In this document: piece after piece, positions 15,970 through 23,928 of the stretch | Numbering within the stretch: the first letter of the stretch is position 1 | Layout of the letters: each line of letters opens with the position of its first letter | Assembly: GCA_947474565.1 (NCBI GenBank) | Contig: CANJIS010000004.1 | Coordinates: 1 to 64,000, forward strand | Direction of reading: 5' to 3' | DNA from: Alphaproteobacteria bacterium | GTDB taxonomy: Bacteria; Pseudomonadota; Alphaproteobacteria; Micropepsales; Micropepsaceae | Length of the DNA stretch: 64,000 nt | Made by a program: the position numbers and the translations under genes | Notes under the pieces: generated by a model | What the model saw: only the letters and a program-made list of their open reading frames with translations | Told to the model about the DNA's origin: nothing | Database searches by the model: none

Positions 15970-16878
15970 TCACTTCTTCTTGGGTACCGCCTTTGCAGCC
16001 GCCGCCGGCACTGGCTTCGCTGCCGGCTTGGCCGGAGCAGGCTGGGGCAGCATGCTGTCACTGCCCGGCACGATACTGATGCTGCGCAGCGCAATCGGCA
16101 TGATCGGGGTTTGCTCCGACGGCATCGGGCCGGCGCTGCCGCCGGTGGTGACCTTGTTGATCTTGTCCACCACATCCATGCCGGCGATCACCTTGCCGAA
16201 CACCGCATAGCCGGTGGTGTTGCCCGGCACATCTTTGGCGGCGTCGAGCGGAGATTCATCGCCGACATTGATGAAGAAGTCCGCGCCGCCGCTGTCGGGC
16301 GCTTCCTGGCGCGCCAGGCCGAGCGTGCCGCGCACGTTGGAAAGGCCGTTGCGCACTTCCAGTGGCAGTTTGGTGTCGAATTCGGGTCTTCCTTTGCCCT
16401 GCGCATCCCAGCTTCCCATCTGGATCAACGCATCATGCGCCACGCGATAGACCACGGTGCCATCATAATGGCGGGCGCGGACATAGCGTACGACCTGCAA
16501 GGTGGTCTGCGGCGCGCGGGTATAATCGAGCTGCACGGTGATATTGCCCATCGAGGTCTGGATCAGAAGCTGGGGCCCGGTCATGGACGGGATCGACGGA
16601 TCGATCGGCAGCGGGCCGCCGGGCGCGGCAGCGACGGCGTTGTCCGGTGCCGGCTGTGCGGCTTGATCGGCAGGCGCCGTCTGATCCGCTGGCGCGGCTT
16701 GCGCAGCATCGGCAGGAGCGTTCGGTACGCTGTCGCTAGCCGAACCCGCGGGTGCAGCTTGCGCAGTGGCATCAGCCGGTGGCGGTGCGCCCTGGTCTTG
16801 AGCGTAAGCGGCGCCCGTCAGGCAAAGTGTGGCGGCCAAAGAAAGTGTGGCGGCCAAGGCAAGCACTGTCGAACGCAT
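15970..16878 (-). CDS. Periplasmic cyclophilin-type peptidyl-prolyl isomerase
   Basis: 302 residues. A Sec signal peptide (LALAATLSLAATLCLTGAAYA) leads into an Ala/Pro/Asp-rich low-complexity linker (about 25-95). The cyclophilin domain follows (MGNITVQLDYTRAPQTTLQVVRYVRARHYDGTVVYR, GTLGLARQEAPDSGGADFFINV, YAVFGKVIAGMDVVDKI). The C-terminus is another Ala/Lys/Pro-rich tail. It catalyses proline isomerisation in envelope proteins. The conserved human-type FHR/active-site Arg segment is altered (VVYRVAHDALIQMG), as in many bacterial PpiA relatives. It is transcribed alone, downstream of a terminator. Confidence 0.88.
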   Translation of the reverse strand: MRSTVLALAATLSLAATLCLTGAAYAQDQGAPPPADATAQAAPAGSASDSVPNAPADAAQAAPADQTAPADQAAQPAPDNAVAAAPGGPLPIDPSIPSMTGPQLLIQTSMGNITVQLDYTRAPQTTLQVVRYVRARHYDGTVVYRVAHDALIQMGSWDAQGKGRPEFDTKLPLEVRNGLSNVRGTLGLARQEAPDSGGADFFINVGDESPLDAAKDVPGNTTGYAVFGKVIAGMDVVDKINKVTTGGSAGPMPSEQTPIMPIALRSISIVPGSDSMLPQPAPAKPAAKPVPAAAAKAVPKKK

Positions 16879-16913
16879 GGTGTCCTCCTGAAGGGCCGCA
16901 CTCTAGCGGAAAA

Positions 16914-16946
16914 CAAAAAAGCCGGAAGCGTTTGCTTCCGGCTTTT
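16914..16946 (-). terminator. Intrinsic terminator after the DUF1150 gene
   Basis: A 9-bp perfect stem, GCCGGAAGC/GCTTCCGGC with a 4-base loop, is flanked in the minus direction by a U-run (AAAAAA on the plus strand at about 16914-16920). It separates the hsp20-DUF1150 unit from the cyclophilin gene. Confidence 0.8.
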
Positions 16947-16968
16947 CCGTATTCGGTGGGATATTGGC

Positions 16969-17211
16969 CTAGTGGAGACTGACCGGGGTGAGTTCATTCT
17001 CCACCGCGGCGCCATAGGCCGAGGCATAGGCATCGGTGAAGCCCAGCACACTGCCATCCTCGGCATGCAGCACATAAAGCTTCACGCCCTTGGGCAGCTC
17101 AATATTGGCGGGAATGAGGCCAAGACGGTGGGCCTCTTCGCTGCCGGTGGGCTTGATATAGGCGATGCGGCCTGGGATGGCGTCGGTGCCTTCTTCAAAA
17201 ATATCCGTCAT
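16969..17211 (-). CDS. DUF1150-family protein
   Basis: 80 residues matching the alphaproteobacterial DUF1150 family: IAYIKPTGSEEAHRLGLIPANIELPKGVKLYVLHAEDGSVLGFTDA is broken here as IAYIKPTGSEEA, LPKGVKLYVLHAEDG and VLGFTDAYASAYGAA. The function is unknown; it is regularly found next to small heat-shock genes. It starts 13 bases after the Hsp20 stop on the same strand and ends before a strong terminator, so both are probably co-expressed. Confidence 0.85.
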   Translation of the reverse strand: MTDIFEEGTDAIPGRIAYIKPTGSEEAHRLGLIPANIELPKGVKLYVLHAEDGSVLGFTDAYASAYGAAVENELTPVSLH

Positions 17212-17224
17212 GACTTTATCTCCC

Positions 17225-17635
17225 TTAAGAGGGGCCTCCGTTAATCTCTATTGTCCGCACGCTGGGCTGGATATGCGGACGGACCAAATCAATCCTGAGC
17301 AATCCATTTTCCAACGCGGCAGATTTAACTTCGATGCCTTCCGCCAGCACGAAGGCCCGTAAAAATTGTCGGGCCGCGATGCCGCGGTGAAGGAACGTTT
17401 TGTCTTCGTGCTCCGCTTGGCGGCCCCGGATCACCAATTGGTTCTCCTCAACCGTCACCGCCAGCTCGTCTTTTGAGAAGCCGGCAACCGCCAGCGTGAT
17501 GGCGATTGCGCCATCCGGCACGGTCTCGATATTGTAGGGCGGATAGCCTTCGCCCGCGTGTTTGGCGGTGCGTTCCAGCAGCTTTTCCAGATTTTCAAAG
17601 CCCAGCAGGAAAGGGCTGTTGAAGAAACGTGTCAT
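17225..17635 (-). CDS. Small heat-shock protein, Hsp20/alpha-crystallin family (IbpA-like)
   Basis: 136 residues: N-terminal arm (FNSPFLLGFENLEKLLE), alpha-crystallin domain (YPPYNIETVPDGAIAITLAVAGF, LVIRGRQ, FLHRGIAARQFLRAFVLAEGIEV, ENGLLRIDL). It is an ATP-independent holdase that forms oligomers on unfolded proteins. The start ATG at 17635 has a strong AAGGAGGG Shine-Dalgarno, but the leader can fold so that this is paired (see 17636-17727). A sigma-32-type promoter lies upstream. Confidence 0.92.
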   Translation of the reverse strand: MTRFFNSPFLLGFENLEKLLERTAKHAGEGYPPYNIETVPDGAIAITLAVAGFSKDELAVTVEENQLVIRGRQAEHEDKTFLHRGIAARQFLRAFVLAEGIEVKSAALENGLLRIDLVRPHIQPSVRTIEINGGPS

Positions 17636-17727
17636 CGTTGGCCCTCCTTTTGAGCGGCCCCCTCTTTCGAGGGATCGCCCCACTTCCGAGGGGTAGAGAT
17701 CTGGCACCTCCAGGGCACCAAAACCTC
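17636..17727 (-). promoter_or_regulatory. ROSE-like RNA thermometer in the hsp20 leader
   Basis: Reading on the minus strand, the roughly 90-base leader can form three hairpins. 17720-17702: 7 bp around a CTGGA loop, including two G-U pairs that only work in the RNA sense. 17673-17660: CCCTC/GAGGG closed by a GAAA loop. 17659-17640: GGCC-G-CTC / GAG-GGCC around AAAAG, with a bulged G, pairing the Shine-Dalgarno. A last hairpin that sequesters the Shine-Dalgarno with a bulged G is the hallmark of ROSE elements, which control small heat-shock genes in rhizobia. No folding program was run. Confidence 0.55.
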
Positions 17728-17733
17728 TGCAGT

Positions 17734-17763
17734 AAATGTGGTGGCGTTTCGGCCTCATTCAAG
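17734..17763 (-). promoter_or_regulatory. Sigma-32 (RpoH) promoter for hsp20
   Basis: On the minus strand CTTGAA is followed by a 16-base spacer and CCACATTT, close to the RpoH consensus CTTGAA / CCCCATnT. It lies about 100 bases before the hsp20 ATG. Confidence 0.6.
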
Positions 17764-17825
17764 ACCGGCACTACAACCATGAGTTGCGTTTTTCCTTATG
17801 GCGGGAAGGCGGGCAGAAAGCCGCC

Positions 17826-19518
17826 ATGCTGGTGATCCTCGACGGCAAAGCCCCAAGCGGCGAACCAAGGCGCTTGGCCTTCCGGCAGCCCAAAGCGCTC
17901 ATTCGGGCCGGCCGGCTCAGCGAAGTCCCTGGGGCGCTTTTGGCGCTGGAGGCGGCGCGGGCCTCCGGCCATTGGCTGGCGGGGGCTTTTTTCTACGAGC
18001 TGGGATACGCCCTGGAAAAGCGGCTGGAGCCGGCGCTACCGCCTGGTGGCCCACTGCTTCTGTTCGGCGTCTATGACGGCCCCGGGCAAGCGCCGCCGGA
18101 AACGGGCCGGGCCTATGCCGGGCCGCTGATGCCGGAGTGGGACGCAGCCGCTTATGGGATGCGCTTCCGCGCCGTCAAGGAAGCGATCGCGGCCGGCGAC
18201 ATCTATCAGGCCAATCTCAGCTTTCGCGCATCCCTTGCCTTCGCCGGTGACGCGCGCGCGCTTTACGAGCAGTTACGCGCCACCGCTGAGGCGCCGCATT
18301 GCGCTTACCTGGATGATAACGGCCACCAGCTTCTCAGCCTGTCACCCGAACTTTTTTTTCGAGATTGCGGACGGCGCCATCACCAGCCGGCCGATGAAGG
18401 GCACCAGTCCACGCCAGGGGGACGACGATGCGGCACGCGCCGCCTTGGCGGCATCGCCCAAGGACCGCGCCGAGAATCTGATGATCGTGGATCTGATCCG
18501 CAATGACCTGGGCCGTGTCGCGCAAACCGGCAGCGTCACCGTCCGCGATCTGTTCCAGGTGGAAACCTATCCTTCGCTTCACACCATGGTCTCCACCGTG
18601 TCGGCCCGCCTGAAGCCCGACCTGGGCATCGCTGCAATCGTGCGGGCGCTGTTTCCCTGCGGCTCCGTCACCGGTGCGCCCAAAATTCGGACGATGGAAA
18701 TCCTGTGCCAGCTGGAATCTTCGCCGCGCGGCGCCTATTGCGGCGCGATAGGCTTTTTCGCCCCCGATGGCGCGGCGGGGTTCAATGTTGCCATTCGCAC
18801 ACTCACACTTGCGGACGGGCAGGGGGCGCTCGGCATCGGCGGCGGCGTGGTCCAGGATTCCGGGGAAGAATCCGAATATGCCGAATGTCTGCTCAAGGCG
18901 CGCTTCTTTGAAGCGGGCCGAACCAAGCTCGAGCTTATCGAAACCCTGAAATTCGACAGCGGCTTTCTGCGGCTTGACCGCCATCTGGCGCGCTTGGCTG
19001 CCTCCGCCGCCCGCTTTGGCTTCGCCTTCGACAAGGCCAAAGCCCGCAATGCATTGAATAGTGCCCTGAACGATAAGGCCGGAACCTTACGTGTAAGGCT
19101 GACGTTGGACGAGGAGGGCGTGCATCATGCCGTTTGCGCGCCGTTGCCGCCCAATCCATCGCATTGGACCTATGCCGTGTCGGGAGCCCGCATCGACAGC
19201 GGCGACGAACTGCTGCGCCACAAGACAAGTTGGCGCGATCTGTATGACGGCGAAGTGGCGCGGCTCAAGACCGATGAAGTGATTTTCTGCAATGAGCACG
19301 GCGAACTCACCGAAGGCGCGCGCAGCAATATCTTTGTCCGCTGCGACGGCGTGTTGCTGACGCCGCCGCTTTCGTCGGGCCTGTTGCCGGGCATTCTGCG
19401 GGCCGAACTTCTGGAAAGCGGCCAGGCCCGGGAAATGGTGCTGACCGACGAAGACCTCTCGGGCGAAGTCTATTTCGGCAATTCGCTTCGGGGTCTGATC
19501 CCGGCCATCCGCGCGTAA
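17826..19518 (+). CDS. pabB: PabB-PabC fusion (aminodeoxychorismate synthase component I / lyase), frameshifted
   Basis: The N-terminal part is chorismate-binding PabB (AGDIYQANLSFRASLAF, DRAENLMIVDLIRNDLGRVA, GSVTGAPKIRTMEI, GIGGGVVQDS) and the C-terminal part a class IV aminotransferase-fold lyase, PabC (VIFCNEHGELTEGARSNIFV, VYFGNSLRGLIPA). Together they make p-aminobenzoate for folate. The frame breaks at a run of eight T at 18352-18359: the first frame reads SLSPELFF and then nonsense ending at 18506, while removal of one T gives ELFFEIADGAITSRPMKG and a single open frame of 563 codons. It is a sequencing error, a real mutation or a slippage site. ATG 17826 is chosen; its Shine-Dalgarno is weak. 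Confidence 0.85.
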
Positions 19519-19578
19519 TCATTTGCGCTGACGCAAGAGGGTTTCTAGATTGGAGCCCATACAGGACAGGAAACGATC

Positions 19579-20382
19579 TTGCCGAACCGCATTCCAGTCA
19601 TCATGGGAATTACCACGCTGCCCAGCCGCATTGCGCATATGCGACCCTGCCTGGAGTCCTTGCTGGACGGATTGCAGGTCCCCGATAAAATTTACATTTC
19701 CGCGCCGCAGGTCTCACTCCGCGAAAAAACGGGCTACGACATCCCGGCGTTTTTTCTTGAGTCGCGTTTCGCCGAAAAGATCGAAATCCTGCACCCGGAG
19801 CAGGATTTCGGCCCTGGCACCAAGCTTCTGGGCATGCTGGGCAAGATCACCGAGCCATCCTATGTCGTGATCGCCGATGACGATGTCCTCTATCGCCGTT
19901 TTTTCCTGCGCCGCCTGATCGAATATCAACGCACCGACCATCATGCGTCCTTCAGTTGGCACGTCTATTCCTTGGCGGGCCTGCGCGTTGGCCAGGGCGT
20001 GGACGGCTTCAGCTTCTGGTCGCCCAATCTTGAAGGCGTGTGGGATTTCTACGAAACCTATGTCGCCGGCACGGACCTGATGTTCCATGACGATCTGTGG
20101 ATTTCCTTTTTCCTGATGTCACGCGCCATACCTGTCCAGACTCTGCGCTTCCTGCTGGAGGAAGCCGGGCTGATCAATGTGCGCAGCGGCGAGGTGCACG
20201 ACATCAACGCGCTCCTTAATGAAACCGGAAACCTCTCGCGCCAGAAGCTGCACAGTCTGGTCTGTCCGCTCTTCGCCCGTGTGAACGTGGCAAAGGAAAT
20301 TTACGGGCCATTGCTTATAGGTAAGCCCGACGATCTGTGCATATGCGGCAGCGGCAAGCTTTTTGCGGACTGTCACGCCTGA
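19579..20382 (+). CDS. GT-A-like glycosyltransferase with C-terminal SEC-C zinc motif
   Basis: 267 residues. IPVIMGITTLPSRIAHMRPCLESLL opens a Rossmann-like sugar-nucleotide fold (seen as IPVIMGITTLPSR then CLESLLDGL). YVVIADDDVLYRR supplies a DDD/DxD metal site, and FHDDLWISFFL resembles the acceptor-side D/E-D motif of GT2-type enzymes. The tail CICGSGKLFADCH is a SEC-C zinc motif as in the protein at 330-1301. TTG at 19579 is preferred because AGGAAA lies 8 bases upstream; ATG at 19603 is the alternative. It stands alone between pabBC and convergent genes. Substrates unknown. Confidence 0.65.
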   Translation: MPNRIPVIMGITTLPSRIAHMRPCLESLLDGLQVPDKIYISAPQVSLREKTGYDIPAFFLESRFAEKIEILHPEQDFGPGTKLLGMLGKITEPSYVVIADDDVLYRRFFLRRLIEYQRTDHHASFSWHVYSLAGLRVGQGVDGFSFWSPNLEGVWDFYETYVAGTDLMFHDDLWISFFLMSRAIPVQTLRFLLEEAGLINVRSGEVHDINALLNETGNLSRQKLHSLVCPLFARVNVAKEIYGPLLIGKPDDLCICGSGKLFADCHA

Positions 20383-20397
20383 GATGCTGGATTCATT

Positions 20398-20748
20398 TCA
20401 AGTGAACTGCGACGCCAGGGCGGAATAAAGCGCCACTGTCTCTGGCACCACCCAGCCGCTTACTTCGGTCAGCCGTCCCGCCGTCGCGTCATCCCGCGCC
20501 CGGCTCAGCGTGAAACCGGGCTGGCGCAATTGCACCGCCAGTTTGGGAACCTCAAATCCGGGCATGGTGCGGACCGCTTCCGTCCCCAGCTGCGCCGCAG
20601 GCCGGCGATCCGTGATCTGGTGCAGCAGGTCGTCATAGGGAGTAGGGGCGTACCAGCGCCCGAAGAAATGGCGATAACCCAGCCCTGCCGCGCCGACCAG
20701 GGCCAGTGCTGCCGCGCCCAGACCAAAATCGCGCCGGGACATGCTCAT
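20398..20748 (-). CDS. Small Tat-signal subunit of a GMC dehydrogenase
   Basis: 116 residues beginning with a twin-arginine signal (SRRDFGLGAAALALVGAAGLG), then a short helical domain (PYDDLLHQITDRRPAAQLG, VPETVALYSALASQ) resembling the small subunits that accompany membrane-bound GMC sugar and alcohol dehydrogenases. Its ATG overlaps the stop of the GMC gene (ATGA at 20748-20745). The likely role is export and assembly of the flavoprotein by hitch-hiking on the Tat signal. The family is inferred from size, signal and context. Confidence 0.7.
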   Translation of the reverse strand: MSMSRRDFGLGAAALALVGAAGLGYRHFFGRWYAPTPYDDLLHQITDRRPAAQLGTEAVRTMPGFEVPKLAVQLRQPGFTLSRARDDATAGRLTEVSGWVVPETVALYSALASQFT

Positions 20749-22262
20749 GCCATCACCTGCTTCAGATGATCGCCCAATCGCAAGGTCAAGGCCAACAGGT
20801 TCAGGGTCGGATTGTTGGCGCTGGTGGTGGGAAATACCGAACTGCCCGCGACAAACAGATTGGGTACGCCATGTACTTTGCAATCGGCATCCACCACGCC
20901 GGTCTTGGGATCATCGCTCATGCGGGTGGTGCCGAAATGATGATTGCCCCAGTCCATCGAGGCGACCCATTCCGCCCGTGTGTTGTAGTTCAGCTTGATC
21001 ATGCCGCTGCGCGCCGCCAGCAATTGCCGGCCCAGTTCCGTCAAGGTGCGGCGATAGCCTTCAAAGTCGCTGTCGGAGACCGTCATGTTCAGCTTCAGGC
21101 GCGGCATGCCCAAAGGATCGCGCTGGTCCGTCAGGGTAAGCCGCCGGTCGGGATCAGGCTGAAGCTCCATGCCGCAACCCAGCGAGTAGGCCTTGGCGTT
21201 TGAGGCATCCACGCCCAGCGCCTGGGCCGTGGCCACCACTGCGGCCGTCCCCAACGCGTCGAGCCGCACCGGATTTTCCACCGTGGTCAGCGAACCCAGC
21301 ACATGCTTGGCCCGGGCAAATTCCCGCGTCGGTGCAAAGGTGGCCCGCAGTACCGGACCATTCGTGAGGGTCAGGCTGTTGTTGTAAAAACTGGCGGGCG
21401 CGCCCCCGAACAGAACCATGGTGGCGGTGTCGCGCGGAATGGGATTGTCGGCGAAGAAGCGCCCCACCAGATCATTCTGATTGCCGATCCCCACTTTTAT
21501 CACGTCATTGGAGGCCAGCAGCAGCCGGGCATTTTCCATGCCGCCGGCAGCCAGCACGACAAAACGCGGTTTGATGGTCAGGCGCTTGTCGGCGCCGCCG
21601 GCCTCGGTGAGGGTGGCGAGCTCCAGTTGATTCACCGGGCCGCCGGCTTTGGCCAGCTTGATGCCGGTGACATTGGCGTGGAGCAGGAGCTTTATCTTCT
21701 CCGCACGGTTCAGATCATCCTGATAGCGAGTCCCGAAATGGGTGGGCAGCACATCGCCCCTGGTGCGGGAGAATTGAAACCAGCTGGTGTAAACCCCGCC
21801 GTTCGCCAGATCGATCAGCGGACCGGTGTCATTGACCTGCGCCTCGGCGCGGTCGTAGAGCCAGGGCCCGGCTTCCGCCAGTGTCTGTGCCTTGGGGTAA
21901 TAGGGATCCAGCGCGGCGCGGGTGATGGGCCAGCCGGAATGCGGCACCCAGTCCCGCTTTTCGAAATCCATCGCGTCCAGCGGACGGCACCAGCCGCCCC
22001 AATGGTTGGTGCTGCCACCCAGAAAGCGCAGCCGCCCCCCGTCCAGCGCGGTATAGGCAACGCCGCTCTGGGGGCCTTCGTAAAGCGACTGCGATTTGTC
22101 GTCGAACGAGGTGCCGCCGGATTCCAGCAACAGGATGTCGTGGCCGCTATCCGCCAGCGCCAGTGCCAGCGAAATGCCGGCAGGTCCGCCGCCGATAATG
22201 GCCAGGTCGGTGGTAAGAACCGTTCCGGACGGAAGGGTGCGGGCGTCTATGGCAGTGCTCAA
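20745..22262 (-). CDS. GMC-family FAD-dependent oxidoreductase
   Basis: About 505 residues. The N-terminal FAD-binding motif is DLAIIGGGPAGISLALALADSG with LLLESGG following (quoted as AIIGGGPAGISLAL). Middle motifs are GGRLRFLGGSTNHWGG and VVLAAGGMENARLLLAS. The C-terminus carries the GMC signature HHFGTTRMSDDPKTGVVD and LFVAGSSVFPTTSANNPTL. It likely oxidises a sugar or polyol, passing electrons to the respiratory chain. It has no signal peptide itself; the coupled Tat subunit downstream would export it. I chose TTG at 22262 with GGGA upstream; the ATG at 22355 adds unconvincing residues. Confidence 0.85.
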   Translation of the reverse strand: MSTAIDARTLPSGTVLTTDLAIIGGGPAGISLALALADSGHDILLLESGGTSFDDKSQSLYEGPQSGVAYTALDGGRLRFLGGSTNHWGGWCRPLDAMDFEKRDWVPHSGWPITRAALDPYYPKAQTLAEAGPWLYDRAEAQVNDTGPLIDLANGGVYTSWFQFSRTRGDVLPTHFGTRYQDDLNRAEKIKLLLHANVTGIKLAKAGGPVNQLELATLTEAGGADKRLTIKPRFVVLAAGGMENARLLLASNDVIKVGIGNQNDLVGRFFADNPIPRDTATMVLFGGAPASFYNNSLTLTNGPVLRATFAPTREFARAKHVLGSLTTVENPVRLDALGTAAVVATAQALGVDASNAKAYSLGCGMELQPDPDRRLTLTDQRDPLGMPRLKLNMTVSDSDFEGYRRTLTELGRQLLAARSGMIKLNYNTRAEWVASMDWGNHHFGTTRMSDDPKTGVVDADCKVHGVPNLFVAGSSVFPTTSANNPTLNLLALTLRLGDHLKQVMA

Positions 22263-22393
22263 AAGGAAAGTCCCAGAAACTTGGCCCGAGTTTAGGCATC
22301 GGCCCGGCGCTTGTCTTGCCGCAAATGTACCAGAGCGCCAAGTGCCAAATGGCAAAGGGACGGTGCACCGCCGGAATCAGTCCTGCCTGTTTG

Positions 22394-22420
22394 AAAATGG
22401 CCCGCCGCAAGGCGGGCCAT
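22394..22420 (-). terminator. Intrinsic terminator after the small secreted His-rich protein gene
   Basis: A 10-bp perfect stem ATGGCCCGCC/GGCGGGCCAT with a GCAA loop is followed in the minus direction by TTTT. Confidence 0.7.
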
Positions 22421-22430
22421 CTGTTTTCGC

Positions 22431-22625
22431 TTAACGCCAGAAACAATGGCGGTGGCCGAAGCGATCAAAATGACAGACGCGATGGTGCAAGGCCTGATGG
22501 CGGTGATGATTGCGATAGCTAGGGCCGATGGTGATCCCGATCCCGATACCGGCAGCGGAAGCACTGACGATGGTCAGTGCGATCATGGTGGCGGCCAACG
22601 CCGAGCTGAAAAGATTGGTTTTCAT
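22431..22625 (-). CDS. Small secreted histidine-rich protein
   Basis: 64 residues: a clear Sec signal peptide (LFSSALAATMIALTIVSASA) and a mature part of about 38 residues rich in His and Arg (NHHRHQALHH, DRFGHRHCFWR). A GAAAGG Shine-Dalgarno precedes the ATG and a good terminator follows. It may bind metal in the periplasm. Family not recognised. Confidence 0.7.
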   Translation of the reverse strand: MKTNLFSSALAATMIALTIVSASAAGIGIGITIGPSYRNHHRHQALHHRVCHFDRFGHRHCFWR

Positions 22626-22837
22626 TTTTTTATCTTTCCTTTCTCGACGCCGTCATTGGGAAAAACGCCCGTCCTTCCCTTTTCGTTTCGCCAAGTTCCC
22701 TTGCCCGAAAACCGCCGCGAATTCGGCGAAATTGAGCCATCGCATCGGGATTGATGGTTAACCGTTACCTAATGAAAACCGCCCCGCGCAGCTTTGCATC
22801 TGCTAGCATCGCTTATCGCGGAGCCTGAGGAGAAAAC

Positions 22838-23446
22838 ATGTTCACACCTACAAAAATCGCTGCTGCTGTGATTGCCATCGCTGCGTTCGCAATTGTGCCG
22901 TCCGTCAGCGCGCGTGTGAACTGCCGTCCGAATGATGCCGCGTGCCGCGCCCTGCATGGTCCTTCGACTGCGATGGAGCGAGAACGCACCCGTAAGCTCA
23001 ATCGCGAAGCGTTGGAGGCCGGAACATCGGCGCCGGCGGTTCAGACCCAGAACAATTATCAAGGCGGCAATGGTTACGCGCGTGACCAGGAGATGTATCG
23101 CCGCGACCTGCGCGAATATCGCCAGGCTCAGCGCCGCTATGACCGGGCGATGCGCCGGGGCAATCGCCGTGGCGGCCCGTGCTTCACCAGCGCTGACCGC
23201 GAAGCCTGCCAGGCCATGGCCGCCGCCCCGCAGCGGCAGTATGGCCAGTCCTGGTCGGAGCAGGCCTATGTGCAGGACCATGAAGCCTTCGCTCCCACGG
23301 GCGGCAAGACGGACCCCAGCATTTCCGCGCCTACGTCACCGGGTCTGGCCGGCGCCGTCACGGGCTTGCCGGCTTACAATGCCGGGTCCAGCGGGCTTGC
23401 CCGCAACTGCCAGTCGGCCCCGCGCCAAAGGCCCCGCCGCCGCTGA
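22838..23446 (+). CDS. Secreted hypothetical protein, Arg/Gln/Tyr-rich
   Basis: 202 residues. Signal peptide at about 1-25 (IAAAVIAIAAFAIVPSVSA). The mature protein has four cysteines, two early (NCRPNDAACRALHG) and others near GGPCFTSADREACQAM, a charged middle with repeated YRRDLREYRQAQRRYDRAMRR-like residues (quoted DLREYRQAQRRYDRAM), and a disordered basic C-terminus (QRPRRR). A strong GAGGAGA Shine-Dalgarno precedes the ATG. Function unknown. Confidence 0.8.
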   Translation: MFTPTKIAAAVIAIAAFAIVPSVSARVNCRPNDAACRALHGPSTAMERERTRKLNREALEAGTSAPAVQTQNNYQGGNGYARDQEMYRRDLREYRQAQRRYDRAMRRGNRRGGPCFTSADREACQAMAAAPQRQYGQSWSEQAYVQDHEAFAPTGGKTDPSISAPTSPGLAGAVTGLPAYNAGSSGLARNCQSAPRQRPRRR

Positions 23447-23508
23447 GTTTACGGGCGTTCTACTAGGCCGCTTTCCTTCTGTTCCCGGGCGCGCTATCCG
23501 AAGCGCCC

Positions 23509-23928
23509 ATGGACATGCTGGGACTGCGTTTTCACCATTTTGGGCTGGCGGCCCGCGAGCCTGAAGCCGCCTGTATGGTTCTCAGGGCGCTGGGCTATCG
23601 CTGCGGGGATGAAATCTTCGATCCCGAGCAGAATGTGCGCCTGGTGATGTGCGATCATGACGCCATGCCCAGCGTGGAAGTGATCGCGCCTGGCCCCGAC
23701 GGCAAGACGCCGGTGGACCGGCTGGTGACCAAGCATGGCGGCGGCATCGTTTATCACCTCTGCTACACCACCAAGGATCTGGCCGGTACGCTGGCGGCAA
23801 TGGAAAAAGAAGGTCTGCACGCCACCTGTGTGGCGCCGCCCACGCCTGCGGTGCTGTTCGGCGGCGAGCGTGTCTCGTTCTATATGCTCGACGGCCTTGG
23901 CCTGATTGAAATCATCGAGGCCGCATGA
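23509..23928 (+). CDS. VOC-family (glyoxalase fold) protein
   Basis: 139 residues of one vicinal-oxygen-chelate domain: RFHHFGLAAREPEAACMVL with a metal-ligand His, VRLVMCDH, VEVIAPG with Glu, GIVYHLCYTTKDL with His, and LIEIIEA with Glu. The four ligands fit a divalent metal site, as in methylmalonyl-CoA epimerase or glyoxalase. It overlaps the methyltransferase by 4 bases and heads the VOC-methyltransferase-ACP-FkbH operon, so it may act on an acyl-ACP or acyl-CoA intermediate. Another ATG two codons in is also possible. Confidence 0.85.
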   Translation: MDMLGLRFHHFGLAAREPEAACMVLRALGYRCGDEIFDPEQNVRLVMCDHDAMPSVEVIAPGPDGKTPVDRLVTKHGGGIVYHLCYTTKDLAGTLAAMEKEGLHATCVAPPTPAVLFGGERVSFYMLDGLGLIEIIEAA

